NCBI RefSeq assembly: GCF_000165425.1
Contig: NW_001798970.1
Coordinates: forward strand, 1,453 to 65,452
Source of the DNA: Paramecium tetraurelia
Lineage: Eukaryota; Ciliophora; Oligohymenophorea; Peniculida; Parameciidae
DNA length: 64,000 nt
Direction: 5' to 3'
The notes under the pieces are model-generated. The model saw only the letters and a program-made list of their open reading frames with translations. It was not told the origin of the DNA and searched no databases. Both the position numbers and the translations under genes were made by a program. Positions 27,266 through 39,909 of the stretch are shown one piece after another (positions within the stretch are counted from its first letter, which is position 1; every line of letters starts with the position of its first letter).

Positions 27266-28700
27266 TTAATATAAATTAAAAAAGAAATAAAATAAAAATG
27301 TAATAAAGGTTTAGGTAAACAATGTTATTAGAAATTACAAAGATCTCCAATTGGTAAGATATTTTCACATTGAATTCTTAGTTTTAATTCTCATTAATTT
27401 TTGATGGGTTTCAATATTGGATTAGAGACTGATGGTTCATACTTTGTTTACTGCTGTTAATATACTGTGCTTTGAGTAGATAGACATATATATAATGATA
27501 AATTGGCAATTTTCAATGGTATACAGATAACTTAGTCACTGGGATTATATATAATAATGTTGTCTATTCTTAATGAATTGCTTATATTTTAAATGATATA
27601 CCATCCTAATTCAGATGATATTTTACTACATCTATTGATCAATTTGATGAGACGGCATTTAGTTATGTTTAAACTTCTGTTTGATTTTAAACTATTAATA
27701 ACGCCTCAAAAAATTCAGTTAATTATTTTTTTGTATACAATATATAGAACTAACATGAATACTTAAATAAATCATTTAGTATGTGAATATCCATATTTAC
27801 TTCCGTAGTTAAACTGCACTTAAAATATGATAAGAAATAAAGCAAAAACTTAATGAAAACCAGCAGTTATATCACAAACTTAAGAAATTAAAAACCCAAT
27901 GTAAAATCATACTTGTACTTAATAAATCTATATTGAATATTTGATCAAAATATGTTGTTTATATTAATTATAATATTAATTAATCATAATAATTATAATG
28001 AAGCTGTAAAACCGAATATATAAAATTTTAAATGCGAGGAAGAAAGCAAAACATTTTAAAAATATACTTATCTCACCTTGCTTATGTTAATATAAGGATT
28101 ATAAATAATTCAACACATTATAGAATGAGTACTTAAATTAGAAATGTCCAAAAAAGTCATTATGATAAAATAGCACGTTAACAACGATTAAATTTAATGA
28201 AACTGTAGGTTTAATGGATTTAATCATATTTAAACATAAACATATATAGATCAAATTGTTGCGAATGAAGATCATTCAATAATGAGGTCTGTTTATACCT
28301 AGAATACCACTAATGGTTATTTTATTCTTATTTGCTGCAACTAGACCAATTCTTTTTTATCCTGGTTTTAAAATACCAACCACAAAATTGGCAATCATTT
28401 AACTGCTCTTATCGTTATCATCATTTGAACAGCAACTATCATCGAATTCGGAAGAATCTTGTTAACACCACGTCGTTAGATCAGTTGATTGTGAGTTTAG
28501 AATTATTTTGTTTTCCATTATGTTATTTATTTAATTTAAAATTGCTGATTCAATCCATATTTCAATTGATAAATAAACTTATTCGTGCAGTTTTACAGAA
28601 TTATATTATTTAATGCGTCACATTAATTGAAAAATATAAAAACAATATTGAAACTAATATAAAAAGCATTATTGAAAAATATTTTATTAATAAATTATAA
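27266..28700. other. 1.4 kb AT-rich gap
   Basis: The longest gene-poor stretch in the window, between divergent genes. A frame open from 28332 merges into the small gene at 28701, but its upstream part looks like translated AT-rich spacer rather than protein. No tRNA, repeat or conserved block recognised. Confidence 0.5.
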
Positions 28701-28910
28701 ATGGGAAATACTCAATAAAAAGTATGTTCAGAGGAAGAACAATTAGCATAACAACAATAAATGTTGAAATCGAGAATGTTGTACAGGGTCATAAAAAGTC
28801 ATAAGCGATTGCTTAAAAAATAGGCATTTTGTTTGGGAATCACATTTTTTCTGATTCTATTGGCATTGATGAATTCTGTGTTATTGTTGTTGTATGATGA
28901 TGAAAATTGA
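28701..28910 (+). CDS. Small predicted N-myristoylated single-TM protein
   Basis: 69 residues in one exon. Starts MGNTQQK, fitting an N-myristoylation signal (Gly2, small polar residue at 6 not perfect). A basic stretch (HKRLLKKQ) precedes one hydrophobic segment (FCLGITFFLILLALMNSVLLL), and the protein ends in an acidic YDDDEN tail. No family recognised. Supported by an ATG in a good position and a membrane-protein-like composition, but a chance ORF is possible. Confidence 0.45.
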
Positions 28911-29088
28911 TTTTATTTATTGAATAATTCTTAAAACCATAAATTTAAAGATAGATTAGTTTAGCCTTTAATATAATCAATTTTTACCAATTAAATAATG
29001 ATGATAATAGCACCAGAATTGATTTATCATGAAATCAACATGCCTTCCTTAACCTGAAATTTATATATATTTTTTAATAATATTTTTT

Positions 29089-30046
29089 ATGAGTTCCAAT
29101 GGTAGTGCATTGAAGGGATCAGGTAATTGTAAGTAACGAATGGAATAGCACCTCCTGATTTAGCAAAATAAGTGTTGGTCCAGAAATTGGCTCAACAAAT
29201 AGTGAACCAGATAGTCTCAGATGATGTAATAGACGATAAAATTGAGGAGGAGGAAAATCACAACAAAGAGCCTACTTGCTGTCAAATGTTCTATGCTCCC
29301 TTCACATTGAAATACTATTAACCATTCTTCAACGATTTAACAACTAAAGTAATAGCATAAAAACTATGGGCATCCTTTTTCCCATTCAAAGCAACCTTCT
29401 TTGAAATTCAGGATGGAAAGGCAGATTTATATGGGCCAGTCTGGATTTATGCCACCTTAGTATTTGCAGTAGCTGCTGCAGGTAACATTTCTGGTTATCT
29501 GGCAACTCCAAGCAACATAGCATTCCATTACAATTTCGATTTCATACCAACGGCATCATCCTTACTGTTCGGAATAGCCTTTCTAGTACCATTTGCAATT
29601 TATATGGTTATGAAAATGCTGGGAGGCAGACATCTCCATTTAACATCAGTTATCTGTATATATGCCTATGCTTAAACATGCATAATACCTGTGTGTGTGG
29701 TATGCTCTATTCCGAATCCTTAATTGCAGTGGGGTGCATTGATCTACGCAATGATTAACTCATCTCTGTTCTTGATAGTCAATTATTGGGGGTATGTATA
29801 TGAATGTGGCAATATCTTTTAGAGAGTTGGAGAAGAACATACAGGCGAAGAAACACATAGTTATTTGGTTGATTGCTGGATGCTAGGTGGTGTTACTGTT
29901 ATTGTTCAAGATGTACTTTTTCTTGTATGTATACACAAATCCTTATACTGGATCAAGATTCGATTAACTCACAAAGATTGTAAATGAATATTGTAATTTA
30001 GGTTCATACGGATCACTTCTTTTTGCACCATCATCAATAACATTGA
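29089..30046 (+). CDS. YIPF/Yip1-family Golgi membrane protein
   Basis: 292 residues after introns of 26, 31 and 22 nt. The cytosolic N-terminus is acidic, followed by FYAPFTLKYYQPFFN and the DLYGPVWIYATLVFAVAAAG entry into TM1, a hallmark of the YIPF1/2 branch of the Yip1 family. Five membrane segments can be counted, the last after the 31-nt intron (IVIWLIAGCQVVLLLFKMYF). Yip1 proteins act with Rab GTPases in ER-Golgi traffic. Without the 22-nt terminal intron the frame would run into the next gene; with it TGA falls at 30044-30046. Confidence 0.85.
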
Positions 30047-30083
30047 GAATATTAAATTATTTATAATATTATTATTTAACCGA

Positions 30084-31444
30084 ATGTCTTCAAAAGATAA
30101 ACAAAGTGTTAAGAGTGATAAGTCTAAGGACAAGAAGAAGAAATCTACTAAATTGGACAAGAAGGATTCCAAGATTCTACCTCCTCCTCCTGACAATGAT
30201 CAATAACTACTTATTGCGAGAGTAATTAGTAGGAGTGGAGACAAGGAAAGCAAAAGCTTGGGTATTACGAATAATAAGCTTAGCCAATTGCGATGAGGAT
30301 CCATAAATGTAGACATTCAACAATAATAATGGCAATTTCTAAACTAGCAATTATTCGTAGCAACATAATCAATATGAAAATTACCCTACTGTCAATAAGA
30401 ATAATAATCAATTCAGAACCAATAAATTTATGACTGATCAAACTGCTTATCCATAACAATACCAAGACAATTTCTATTAAAAAAGTGCACAACAATATCA
30501 AGATCAATATTATTCACCCAGTTACACATAACCCTATTATCCAAATCAATAGTTTACATAATAAGCTACCTTCGATTATAGATAAGAAAGAATGAAGGAT
30601 CAAGTTAACTAGAGTTTGATACCGAAAAGATCTGAAATTCTGGAATAAGTCTCAAAGGTTATTGCTATTAATGATAAATTAGATAGATAACAGAATAGAT
30701 GAAATCAAATATCAATCCTAAAAAATAGAGAGCATTACCAGAGAAGAATGCGAGATGATCATCGATAAATTAAAGAGTGTTGAAACTCAGAAATTGCAAA
30801 TGTTGTATCATGATAAGAATGAATTGCTTAGGTATGATCAATCATTTATCTCTAGAGACATCGATTAAATTGATGCTCTGCAATAGAGAATCTCATAGTT
30901 GTAAGATTTCAACTCTCAAAAGAACATAGACTTATTTGAAAACATAGAAAGATTGAGTAGGAAAAGGATCAAAAAATAGATTGAAATCTACCCAGATGAT
31001 TTGCCTTAGGATTTGATTCAATTTAGATAATTGCAATAGTAAAATTAGATGCTCCAGAAATTGATGGATTTCAAGAATGAAGTCATTTGGAAACTCTTTA
31101 ATGATTCCTAAATAGAAAGTAAGCGGATCAGAGAGGAATTGGAAAGACAAGCAAATCAAGAATTTCAAGAGTGGTACAACATTGTGGATCAATACTAACA
31201 AGAATTGAATAAGTACAAATTACAATGCACTTTTTGTGGAATAAACTTTGATTATTAATTGATTAATTCTGATTGCAACTCAAATCAACAGGATGTTTGT
31301 AAGATATTGATTAATTAAAAAGAAATCTAATTCGACTGCGAATAGAATCCGCCTGAATAATTCTTGGGTACTCGACGACACTTTTTTAGTAAAAGTAGGT
31401 AGATGTAATAATCGTAAATTTAAATGGAAGACAATAAAGTATGA
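30084..31444 (+). CDS. Q/N-rich coiled-coil protein with C-terminal Cys motif
   Basis: 437 residues, introns of 22 and 25 nt. The N-terminus is Lys/Ser-rich with a PPPP stretch, then ~110 residues of Asn, Gln and Tyr (prion-like composition), then a coiled coil. The C-terminal ~110 residues (FKNEVIWKLFNDSQ, QCTFCGINFDY, IQFDCEQ) align by eye with the C-terminus of the B-box gene at 42133, which has FKKQVIWK, ICTFCGCFID and VQLDC. No known domain name. Starts 37 nt after the YIPF gene; its stop is 24 bp from that of the convergent channel gene. Confidence 0.7.
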
Positions 31445-31450
31445 TAAAAA

Positions 31451-31464
31451 TATATATATATATA
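31451..31464. repeat. (TA)7 dinucleotide tract
   Basis: Seven TA units inside the 24-bp gap between two convergent stop codons. Simple-sequence DNA; both transcripts must end in or across it. Confidence 0.8.
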
Positions 31465-31468
31465 AAGA

Positions 31469-34400
31469 TCAATTTTTAAATTTGATTTCTCTGCAATCTA
31501 AAACAACATTTTCATCAAAACCTCCGAATATTCTATCTGTTTCTTGTTGTAAGGTTGTCTAATATACAGGCAATTGAGGTTCTCTCTAAGACCCAGCACT
31601 TTATGGTGTGACATAATGACCAGAAAATTGATCTTCATATAATTTAATGTCTGTAGTTCTTCGTTTGGAACTGAAACCATCATTTATAAAATCACTCTGC
31701 ACTTGTTACCAACTACGTAATTTAGATATGATTAAAATACTATTGAGGATTGTTCTAAAGATTGCCATCTAATGTTATTTCGTCACTCTCTGTATAATCA
31801 TCTTGTCTCCTTATTATCTTTTTAATCAGTAAGTTGGAGTATGATTACCAAGTTTTAAATAAGATTAAAACATTCAAATAATCATGAAGAATGTTGAAAT
31901 TAGATTTGAACTATAAAGTATGCTGACTGATATTGCTTCTCTGTTGGGTTTTGTTTCTCCTATAATACAGTAATCGAATTTGCATCTCTTTATTGAACTA
32001 TTTCATGTTTTGAATGGACTCCTAGGACCCATCTTTGAACACTTCATCATGATAACAACACCTGAACAGTTGATACAGTAACTGATTATATTGAATATAT
32101 CCACAAGCATCACTACTTAATCATAAAAGCATTACCATCTCAAATTCAACTTCGATGCTAATTTGGCTGCGTCCCATAAATTGTCATCTTTGCCTCCTCC
32201 CAATGGTTATCCGATGTCAAGCAAAAAGCGACAAAGAAACTTGTAATGCATACTTTGACCATTGGTCTCAGCTGAATACTTACACCAAGCAGTTTTGATC
32301 TTATCGATTTCCTCGACATATGTTTGAATCATTGAATTCTGGACTTAGAAAAACTCTTCAAATTGTTCAATCAAACCTAAAATAAACAAATTCAAAAGAA
32401 CATAATTTGAAAATAGCATAAATGTTATGAAATATAATTAATTGAAGTCTGAACCACAACAATCAGGGTTCTCTGGACATGATGGATTATGATGCATCGT
32501 ATCTGTCATAATAGTCCTAAAATCATCACCTGATGCACATTTAAACAGTGCCAACAAGGCATATTCAAAATTAGTAAAATTAATGTAATCATCAATCACT
32601 GCACCTTCAATTATCTTACCGAATAATTGACATCCAATCAATGCATAAATTATCATAGTGATGATTAGAATGGATATGAGTTTGGCCAAAAATGGAAGAG
32701 CAAAACCCATCACTCTTATCAATCTTGATAAGTTTGTTAATCCTTGAAATATGACAAGCAGACGCAATTGTCTTGTCATAAAGGCTAACCTTATCATTTA
32801 ATAATGTGGAGTGAACACATTCGATTGAAAATAATAGATAACCCAGTCATTCTCTAAATCTGCTATTAAGTCACAAAGGGATATCAGAATCAAGAATGTA
32901 TAATACCTCCTCCAATTATTGTCAAAGTATCTATTTATACCCAATGACATAAACAACAGGGCAATCCATAAAGCATAAAACAATATGATGAATCTCTAAA
33001 TGATATTTATTTATCTGATATACTCCACCTCCATGTCATATTAATATTGTAATTAACAGATCAAATCTATTAACAACATCAGAAACATAAACTTCTAAAA
33101 TATGGAATTATTGACGATAAAAGAGGCAAATCTTCTTACTATCTTGGTGGGGGGAGTTGAAAAAACAGGAGTATCCTTAAGGATAATTGGAGCAATCTCT
33201 GTAAACTCTCTCTAGAATTTGGTGGCATCTTACATTTCAATCTTTTGTTGATTGAATCTCAATTTCGAAAAGAGTGTTCCCGTAAAGAAACTCAAAAAGA
33301 ACATAGACCCTACAAAGCAAAATGAAATGAAGTAAGCATATGTTGATATATAAGTAGCAAAAGGAGATGGTCCGTATCTGCTTTGTCTGCTGTTTTCAGC
33401 AACTTACATGATTTCACCCCAACCATCAAAGGTGGATACTACAAACAATGTGGGCAATGCTATAGTGATATTGTCAAAGTTATGTTTAAAATTAATCCAC
33501 TCTCTTTGAGATTCCTTGCATTCTCTTTCATTTACATAGAATTGCATTTTATCATCACAAAATCCAAACTGACTTTCATACAATATGATGCCAAACACTC
33601 CGAACATTATCCACACTGAAATCAAAGTCAATAATATCTTTAACATGTCTAATAATGATTAAGCCAAAGCAGCTCTTATCTTGTCTAACCATTTAATTCG
33701 GTACATCAACTTCATTGGTCTAAAATGGCCGAGAAACAAACAAATATTTACAATTGGGTTTTGTTTATAACTATCGATAAAGAACCCAAGCAAATAAATT
33801 AGGTCGATCAATTACCATGAATAGTTGATATGTGATCCCTTGTCCATACATAACCCTTTTGCTATTATACAAATTATATCTTCTAGGAACATAAACACAT
33901 TTAAAATCATCAACAAAATATATGGGTATTAACTCTTCTCTTATTCATAATCATGGTATGTTCGAATAATCATTACAATAATTGATGAAATCAAGACCAA
34001 ATTAGTAAACCAATAAAAAGCTTAGGATGAACAGAAATTGCAACAAATAATTCTAATTTTGCTGGTTTTTTCAAATAAGTAGAGTGATGTTTCACATTGA
34101 ATATCTTGGAACAACTTAGGATTCGACTTCATTACTTACTTATTTAATTACTCTAATATAATTACATTATTATACTTAAAGATCGCAATAGACTTTCCAT
34201 CAAATCAAGTTTTACTTTTGGTTATTCCTTCTCTTCCAACTCACAGATTTGAACTTATGAGAAATATTGTGATTTAATTCTCAAATTTCTCGTAGAATCC
34301 AGATCTGTATTTAATTGTTCCTCATCTCTTGCAGAAGTCATTTGATTCTCTAGCAGTTGCTTATCACCTTAATCTACTTCTTCCTTTTCATCTAGATATC

Positions 34401-37400
34401 TGCCAAATCCATCAAGCAAAATAGCTAAAACCAATCCATAAGTCAAATAATTCAAAATTATAACCATCGAAAACGAATAAGTGATAGCAGCAACAGTACT
34501 TATGCCTGTCCCTAAAACATACACTCCATACCAATCATCATTCGTCATAATATTGAATATAGTCATAATTGCTTTCATCAAATTATCGAAGGAATGTAAT
34601 TAACCCAAAAAATCATCCTAATCAAACTTACTTGCATAAAGATCCATCCCAATCATTGCGTATATTGTGATAATGATGAACATAAATATAGTTAGATATA
34701 TGTATTGCTTAAATGTTATTGATGCAATCTTACCTATCAATACAGCCATCTAATTGTATTTTAAGCATCTGTAAAATAGTATACATTTTGTTCCTCTTAT
34801 CAATCTCAAATATTACTCAGTTAAATTCAAATAATCACTGAAACTAAATTCTATAAAACTTGCAATCATTATTATCGCCTATAACACATTTTCCTTACTT
34901 GAAAAGAAACGTTGCAATGGATATGTGAACATTTACAAACTGATTTCGACCAACAAAAAAACAGTTGAAATATCTTCGCATTTCGATATGATAATCGGAT
35001 CTGCTATTCCATACAATGATAAGAATATGAAATTGATCAAGATTATCAAATCAAAAAATAATTAAGTGACCTAATTGTCTATTATTATTAAGGTGTATCT
35101 CCTCATAATCAATAGTTTCCCACCTATTGTCGGCATCCATATTAATCGATTGAAATTATTTAAACTATTAAAGATGTCTTCGAACATCTAAAATCGATCT
35201 GGATTCATTAGTAATACGTTGTTTCCTGACCAATTCTTTGTTTTGATTATCTTCTGCTCTCTCTCTTTCTAGAAAATTAATTAATACAGTTCCTCATTAG
35301 AATCCAATTGTAATTTTGATTTGGGTATCTTCGTGTTGATTTTCTCTTGAATCTATTCATAATTGATGTAGTATCCTTAAATATAGACGTATCTTCTGCC
35401 CTTGCTAATGTGTTCAAAGGGTAGTTTTTGTTCTACTCTAGGTCTCAAATTAATTATAGATTTTAAATCATTGTTTTTTCGCTTCATTTAGAGAGAGGGG
35501 ACATCGAGACTCTCGTCCTTCTTACTTAGACTCTTTTAAATAGTGATTCTCCTAGTACTCTTATGGATTGGGTATCTAGACATTGAATAATCAGATTGTT
35601 ATCTCGTTGTTTATTTTAAGTTCTTCTTTGATAGCAGATGTTGATAATACATTTTTATTTTTTCCTTATGTCCAATTCTAACAAATTAGCCTATAAATAC
35701 CTTTTCTTCTAAACAAAGACATCTTTCAAACTATTAAATTTCTATTCCACATGATAATTTACAGAATTGTTCAATTAGGTAAAATTGTACTCTATTAATT
35801 TCAATAAAATTGAAATCTCAATAGGATCATCAGAATATAAATTAATATTTACTTAACTCTGTTCTTTTTTGAGTTCCTTGAACTTAGGCAATAGTTAGTT
35901 TTTGAGTGAGAAATACTTAAACTTATTCCAAATAGAACTTTAATTAAGTTTCTACAGTAAATATTTAATTCAAATACCGTTTATGCTTCATCTAAAATCT
36001 TTTTTTGTTTAGAGGACAACAACCTCAACTGTTGATTCGGCTTCTCAGGCCTAAAATTGTCCTCAATTAGTTCATTCAAAGGCTTCATTGTCCTAATCAA
36101 ATGTCTGTGCTTCTTTAACACAGAATAGAAACCAATGTAACGCAAAAAGGATAAATCAAAATAGGAGATCACATCCTTACTTAAGAACATCTCCTATCTT
36201 TATAAACTATGATCGTTTTTCTATTTAGATAACTTCTCAAATTCTTCGCATTCTTATGTCGCTTCTGAATAGTGAATTTTCAATACAGCAATCATCATAT
36301 TGATCGAAAAGAAGCCACAAACAAATATGATCAACAAATAATAGATCCATATCTATGGATGGTAGATCCTCATTGTAAAAAACATCACCCAACTCCAATC
36401 GTCCATTGTTATTGTCCTTAAAATCTACCCAAAGGAAAAGAATATATTATTGAAGGATGTTGGCAATTTAGGGGTTTCAGCTGATAACATGCAATGCATT
36501 CCTTCAGGACAAATGTTTTAATAGCACTGGATCCAATCATCGACTGGGTCTCCCTCTATTGGTTAACATCTATAATTAAATAGGCCCTGGAATAAGGATA
36601 CTCCAATTATGGAAAAGAATAAGGCGGATAGTAAGAGGATGAAGAGTGCTTCAGCTAAAAATACCAATGACTTTTTTAGAGCTATCAACATGTATTTCAA
36701 TCTCAATAAAACATCTCCCAAATATATGAAGATAGTGATTATTCTGAGTGGAGTTGGGTCGAATGGAATTGAAGTGGGGTAAAAGTAGTGCAAAAAGCTG
36801 ATTAATGTACATAACAAATTAAATATATCTTCCTTACTGTACAAAAAATGTACTGTAGGGTAGATCCCTCCTGCAGCTAGAATTCTGATGCATATTTCAA
36901 ATGCAAAACAATAAAATATAAATTGCTTGTACTTCTCATTTGTGATTGGGGGATTTGAGTTACTTAGTGTGAATAGAGTCAGATTGCAAATAATGAAAAT
37001 ACCATTGATAATTTTAAATTGGTAACTGTCTACGAGTTTCTAGAAGTGCATCGGTATACACAAACAAGAATAAACAATGAATTTTCTTAATTTCAGGAAA
37101 TTGAGATGATCATTGTAATTCTAGACTAAACTAATTTAAATACTTTTAATTCGTGCTTCAACCTTTCCAAACCATGGAGAGGAGTCAATACAACATAATA
37201 AGGGTCTTCAAATGGATTGCGTTCCTTGTGCTTTTAATACTTCTTCAATATCCGGGGATCAAGGTCTTCACAAAAATATTCCACGTCTTCATTATGCTGA
37301 GCTTCCAATTCTTCTATTTGATCTTGAATAGGGAAATTGTCGTGTCCTCTATCTAGCAATTGATCTTGAGAATTGACTTCGCTCATGGAGCTTGAATCAC

Positions 37401-37818
37401 CAAAGCATTTTTTTAGAGTCCTTAAAACTTGCTTCTTAGGACCTTTCGAGCTATTTTAATCAGAAGAATTATGCGTCTATTGTTCTTGTTATTCGAGTGT
37501 TAACAAAAAGCCTTCTTTAAAACTCAAATTAGGTACTGCAATTTTGTCTTCCTAAGGATCAGGCTTTTCGTCAACATTATTATACTCACTAGAATCTGAG
37601 GAATTCTCATCTTAGTTTTCGTAAGGTTGAAAATTTTTTAAACTCTTCAAAGTACTTTATTATAGCAAATGCTTGAGACTCTTCATCTCCTTCAAATACC
37701 TTGTTGGGCTTCTCTTCATCATTTGATTCGAGATTGTGAATCGATAGCTTTTCTATTTTTTAAACTCCTATTATTTTGGCGATGACTTTTGCTGCTGTGA
37801 GGATTCTCGAGGAAGCAT
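31469..37818 (-). CDS. Four-domain voltage-gated cation channel alpha subunit (paralogue 1)
   Basis: About 2,050 residues with several 20-30 nt introns. A ~230-residue acidic and Ser-rich N-terminus is followed by four repeats of six membrane helices. The pore loops read TMDDW (domain I, ~36,400), TNDDW (II, ~34,540), TFDGW (III, ~33,430) and SGDDF (IV, ~32,530), placing Asp where animal calcium channels have Glu. DIV S4 has spaced arginines (MTRQLRLLVIFQGL). The C-terminal region resembles the intracellular tail of calcium channels (YVEEIDKIKTAWCKYS). Its paralogue lies at 45,772-52,312 on the other strand. Calcium permeation is the natural guess, given the acidic ring, but is not shown. Confidence 0.88.
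37121..37143 (-). other. 23-nt intron at a conserved position
   Basis: GT...TAG intron just after a Glu-Leu-Lys triplet and before the first membrane segment. The paralogous channel has a 23-nt intron at the same place (46,427-46,449), so the intron predates the duplication. Confidence 0.75.
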
Positions 37819-38365
37819 TTTTATCTAAAAAAAATAATATAAAATTATTCAAATCACATTAATTACGCTACTAACACAATTGCAACTAGCAATAATACAT
37901 TGCTACTATTTAGAAGGGGCTACTAAGAACTTGAGCTGAATACCAATAAAGATCAAACTGGCACTTTTCCAATCACTTCCCCATTTCCATTTAATAATAT
38001 TTGCAACAATCAATTGCATATACTGTAAAACCAATGTTATGAAGTTATATTTATTATCTATTTAAATATTGCTTAATCAAAATTTTTATTTAACTAATAT
38101 CAAATATCACAAGTCTTCACTTTAAATAAACTCCTATAATTATGTAGATAATTCTATGGAGAAATGATATTGAACCCTATAAATAGTAGAATTAATAATA
38201 AATTCATAAATGATGACTACATCGGAAAAGTATCAACATTCTTTGATGAACCTAGTGATATCATCTTAGTATTGAGGAATACACACAATAACAACAAGAT
38301 GTCTAAACAAAATTCTATCGAAAATAGATTAACAATTTAATATTATTATTATTTCCCGCTAAAAT
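37819..38365. other. Divergent intergenic region
   Basis: About 550 bp between the starts of the channel gene (-) and the POLD2 gene (+). AT-rich; no ORF or motif recognised. Likely holds both promoters. Confidence 0.5.
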
Positions 38366-39812
38366 ATGGAAGTAGAATCAAACACAGGAATACCCTTCAT
38401 TTTACAAAAATTGAGAATAAATTCTGAGAAGAAATTCAAACATGAGAGAGTTGGATATGAAATTTAATAGTCGATCAAGTTTTATTTGACTCCTCTTAAT
38501 AAAAGCTTTAAAGCATAATATAGTCACATTTATTATATGCGCTATTTGAACTTGTCTAAACGATTTGAGAATAATAGCAATGATTCTTAATTCATTGAGT
38601 TGATTTAAAAAATACAGAATTAATAAGGAACCATCAAGGCAATTGGTACGATTTTCAAAGAAATGAAATTAAAACCATATTATTTCTCTTCGAATTCAAA
38701 CAAAACATTATAAAGTAAAATGAATTTGCCTATATGCAAGATTATGTATCTAATGAGGATGTATGCTATTTAGAAGACAGTTCAGGAAGAGTCAAATTGC
38801 AAATTCATAATGCCATACTCTGTCTTCCAAATAGGAAAGATAAAATAGTCAATGTCAGCGATCTTGTGACAGGAATTACATTGATGATTGAAGGGTAGAT
38901 TGTTGCAAATAATATTGTGAAAGTAGAAAGGTTCTATCTACCTTAACTTCCTGAGGCACCGCTTTTTAAGCCATTAAATTTAACTTCATATCTCTGTCTG
39001 ATTTCTGGTTTAAATTACAATGCCTCAGAATGTACTACCAAGTATCGACATATGATTGATTATATGTAAGGCAATCTTTATAGCGGAGAAGGAAGCGAAG
39101 TAAGATTTCACAATAATGATATAGATTCCATATAATATATCTTAAGTCATAATTCTTGGGAACTTATATTCCAAGCTAGAGGAACCAATTGATTAGTAGG
39201 TACAGAATCCTTAGTAAGACTTCAAAGGGGTGTATAGCAAAATATAGTTAAACATTAAAGGAGTTGATGAATTGATTAGTTAGTTAGTATCCGTTACTCC
39301 AGTTGCTATAATGCCAGGAGTAAATGAACCAGTTTCTTAGATGTTTCCTTAGACACCTCTGCATAGATCATTTTTTCCAGAATCCTTAGAAAAATCCAAA
39401 TAATTGATATTCTTAACAAATCCAAGTGAATTTTCTTTGGGAGAGTTAAAGGTACTTGGAACAAGTGGATAAAATATCCAAGACATTAAAAAGTGCTCTT
39501 TGATAAAGGATTAATCAGATGTAGATTTATTGGAAATGACATTGTTTTATGGACATATTGCTCCAACTGCGCCAGATACTTTGATGTTTATATTTAATTC
39601 AATTATATAGTTCATACCCATAGTAAAAATAGGATCCATTTGTTTTATCAGAGTTACCGAATATTTACTTTGCAGGAAACATGTCAAAATTTGGAACTAA
39701 GATTGCTGCTGAAAATGTAAGAATTGTTAGTGTGCCAGCATTTTCTGAAACTGGAACAATCTGTTTAATAAATTTACATACTTTAGAATGTTTTCCTGTT
39801 CATATATAATGA
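38366..39812 (+). CDS. POLD2: DNA polymerase delta small (B) subunit
   Basis: 456 residues after introns of 26, 25 and 25 nt, close to the human 469. The N-terminal OB-fold part has YLEDSSGRVKLQI. The inactive phosphoesterase part has VIILGNLYSKLEEP, VAIMPGVNEPVSQMFPQTPL, LTNPSEFSLGELKVLGTSGQ and IAPTAPDTL, all characteristic of POLD2, and it ends with IYFAGNMSKFGTKIA. The subunit links catalytic and accessory subunits of the replicative polymerase in the nucleus. The start gives the expected N-terminal length. It is convergent with the RecQ-like gene. Confidence 0.93.
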
Positions 39813-39909
39813 AAACCATTTATATATATATTAATATCAGATTTTAATTTTTTTCTTGCTTTAACACAATAATTTAGTTTCTAATTATTCTAATTATTCA
39901 TGTATCATT

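Noticed and set aside
28332-28613. 93-codon + strand ORF
   Set aside because: Composition looks like translated AT-rich spacer; it only reaches the small gene at 28701 because TAA is not a stop here.
33383-33619. + strand ORF opposite the channel gene
   Set aside because: Antisense shadow of domain III, whose minus-strand pore motif TFDGW is clear.
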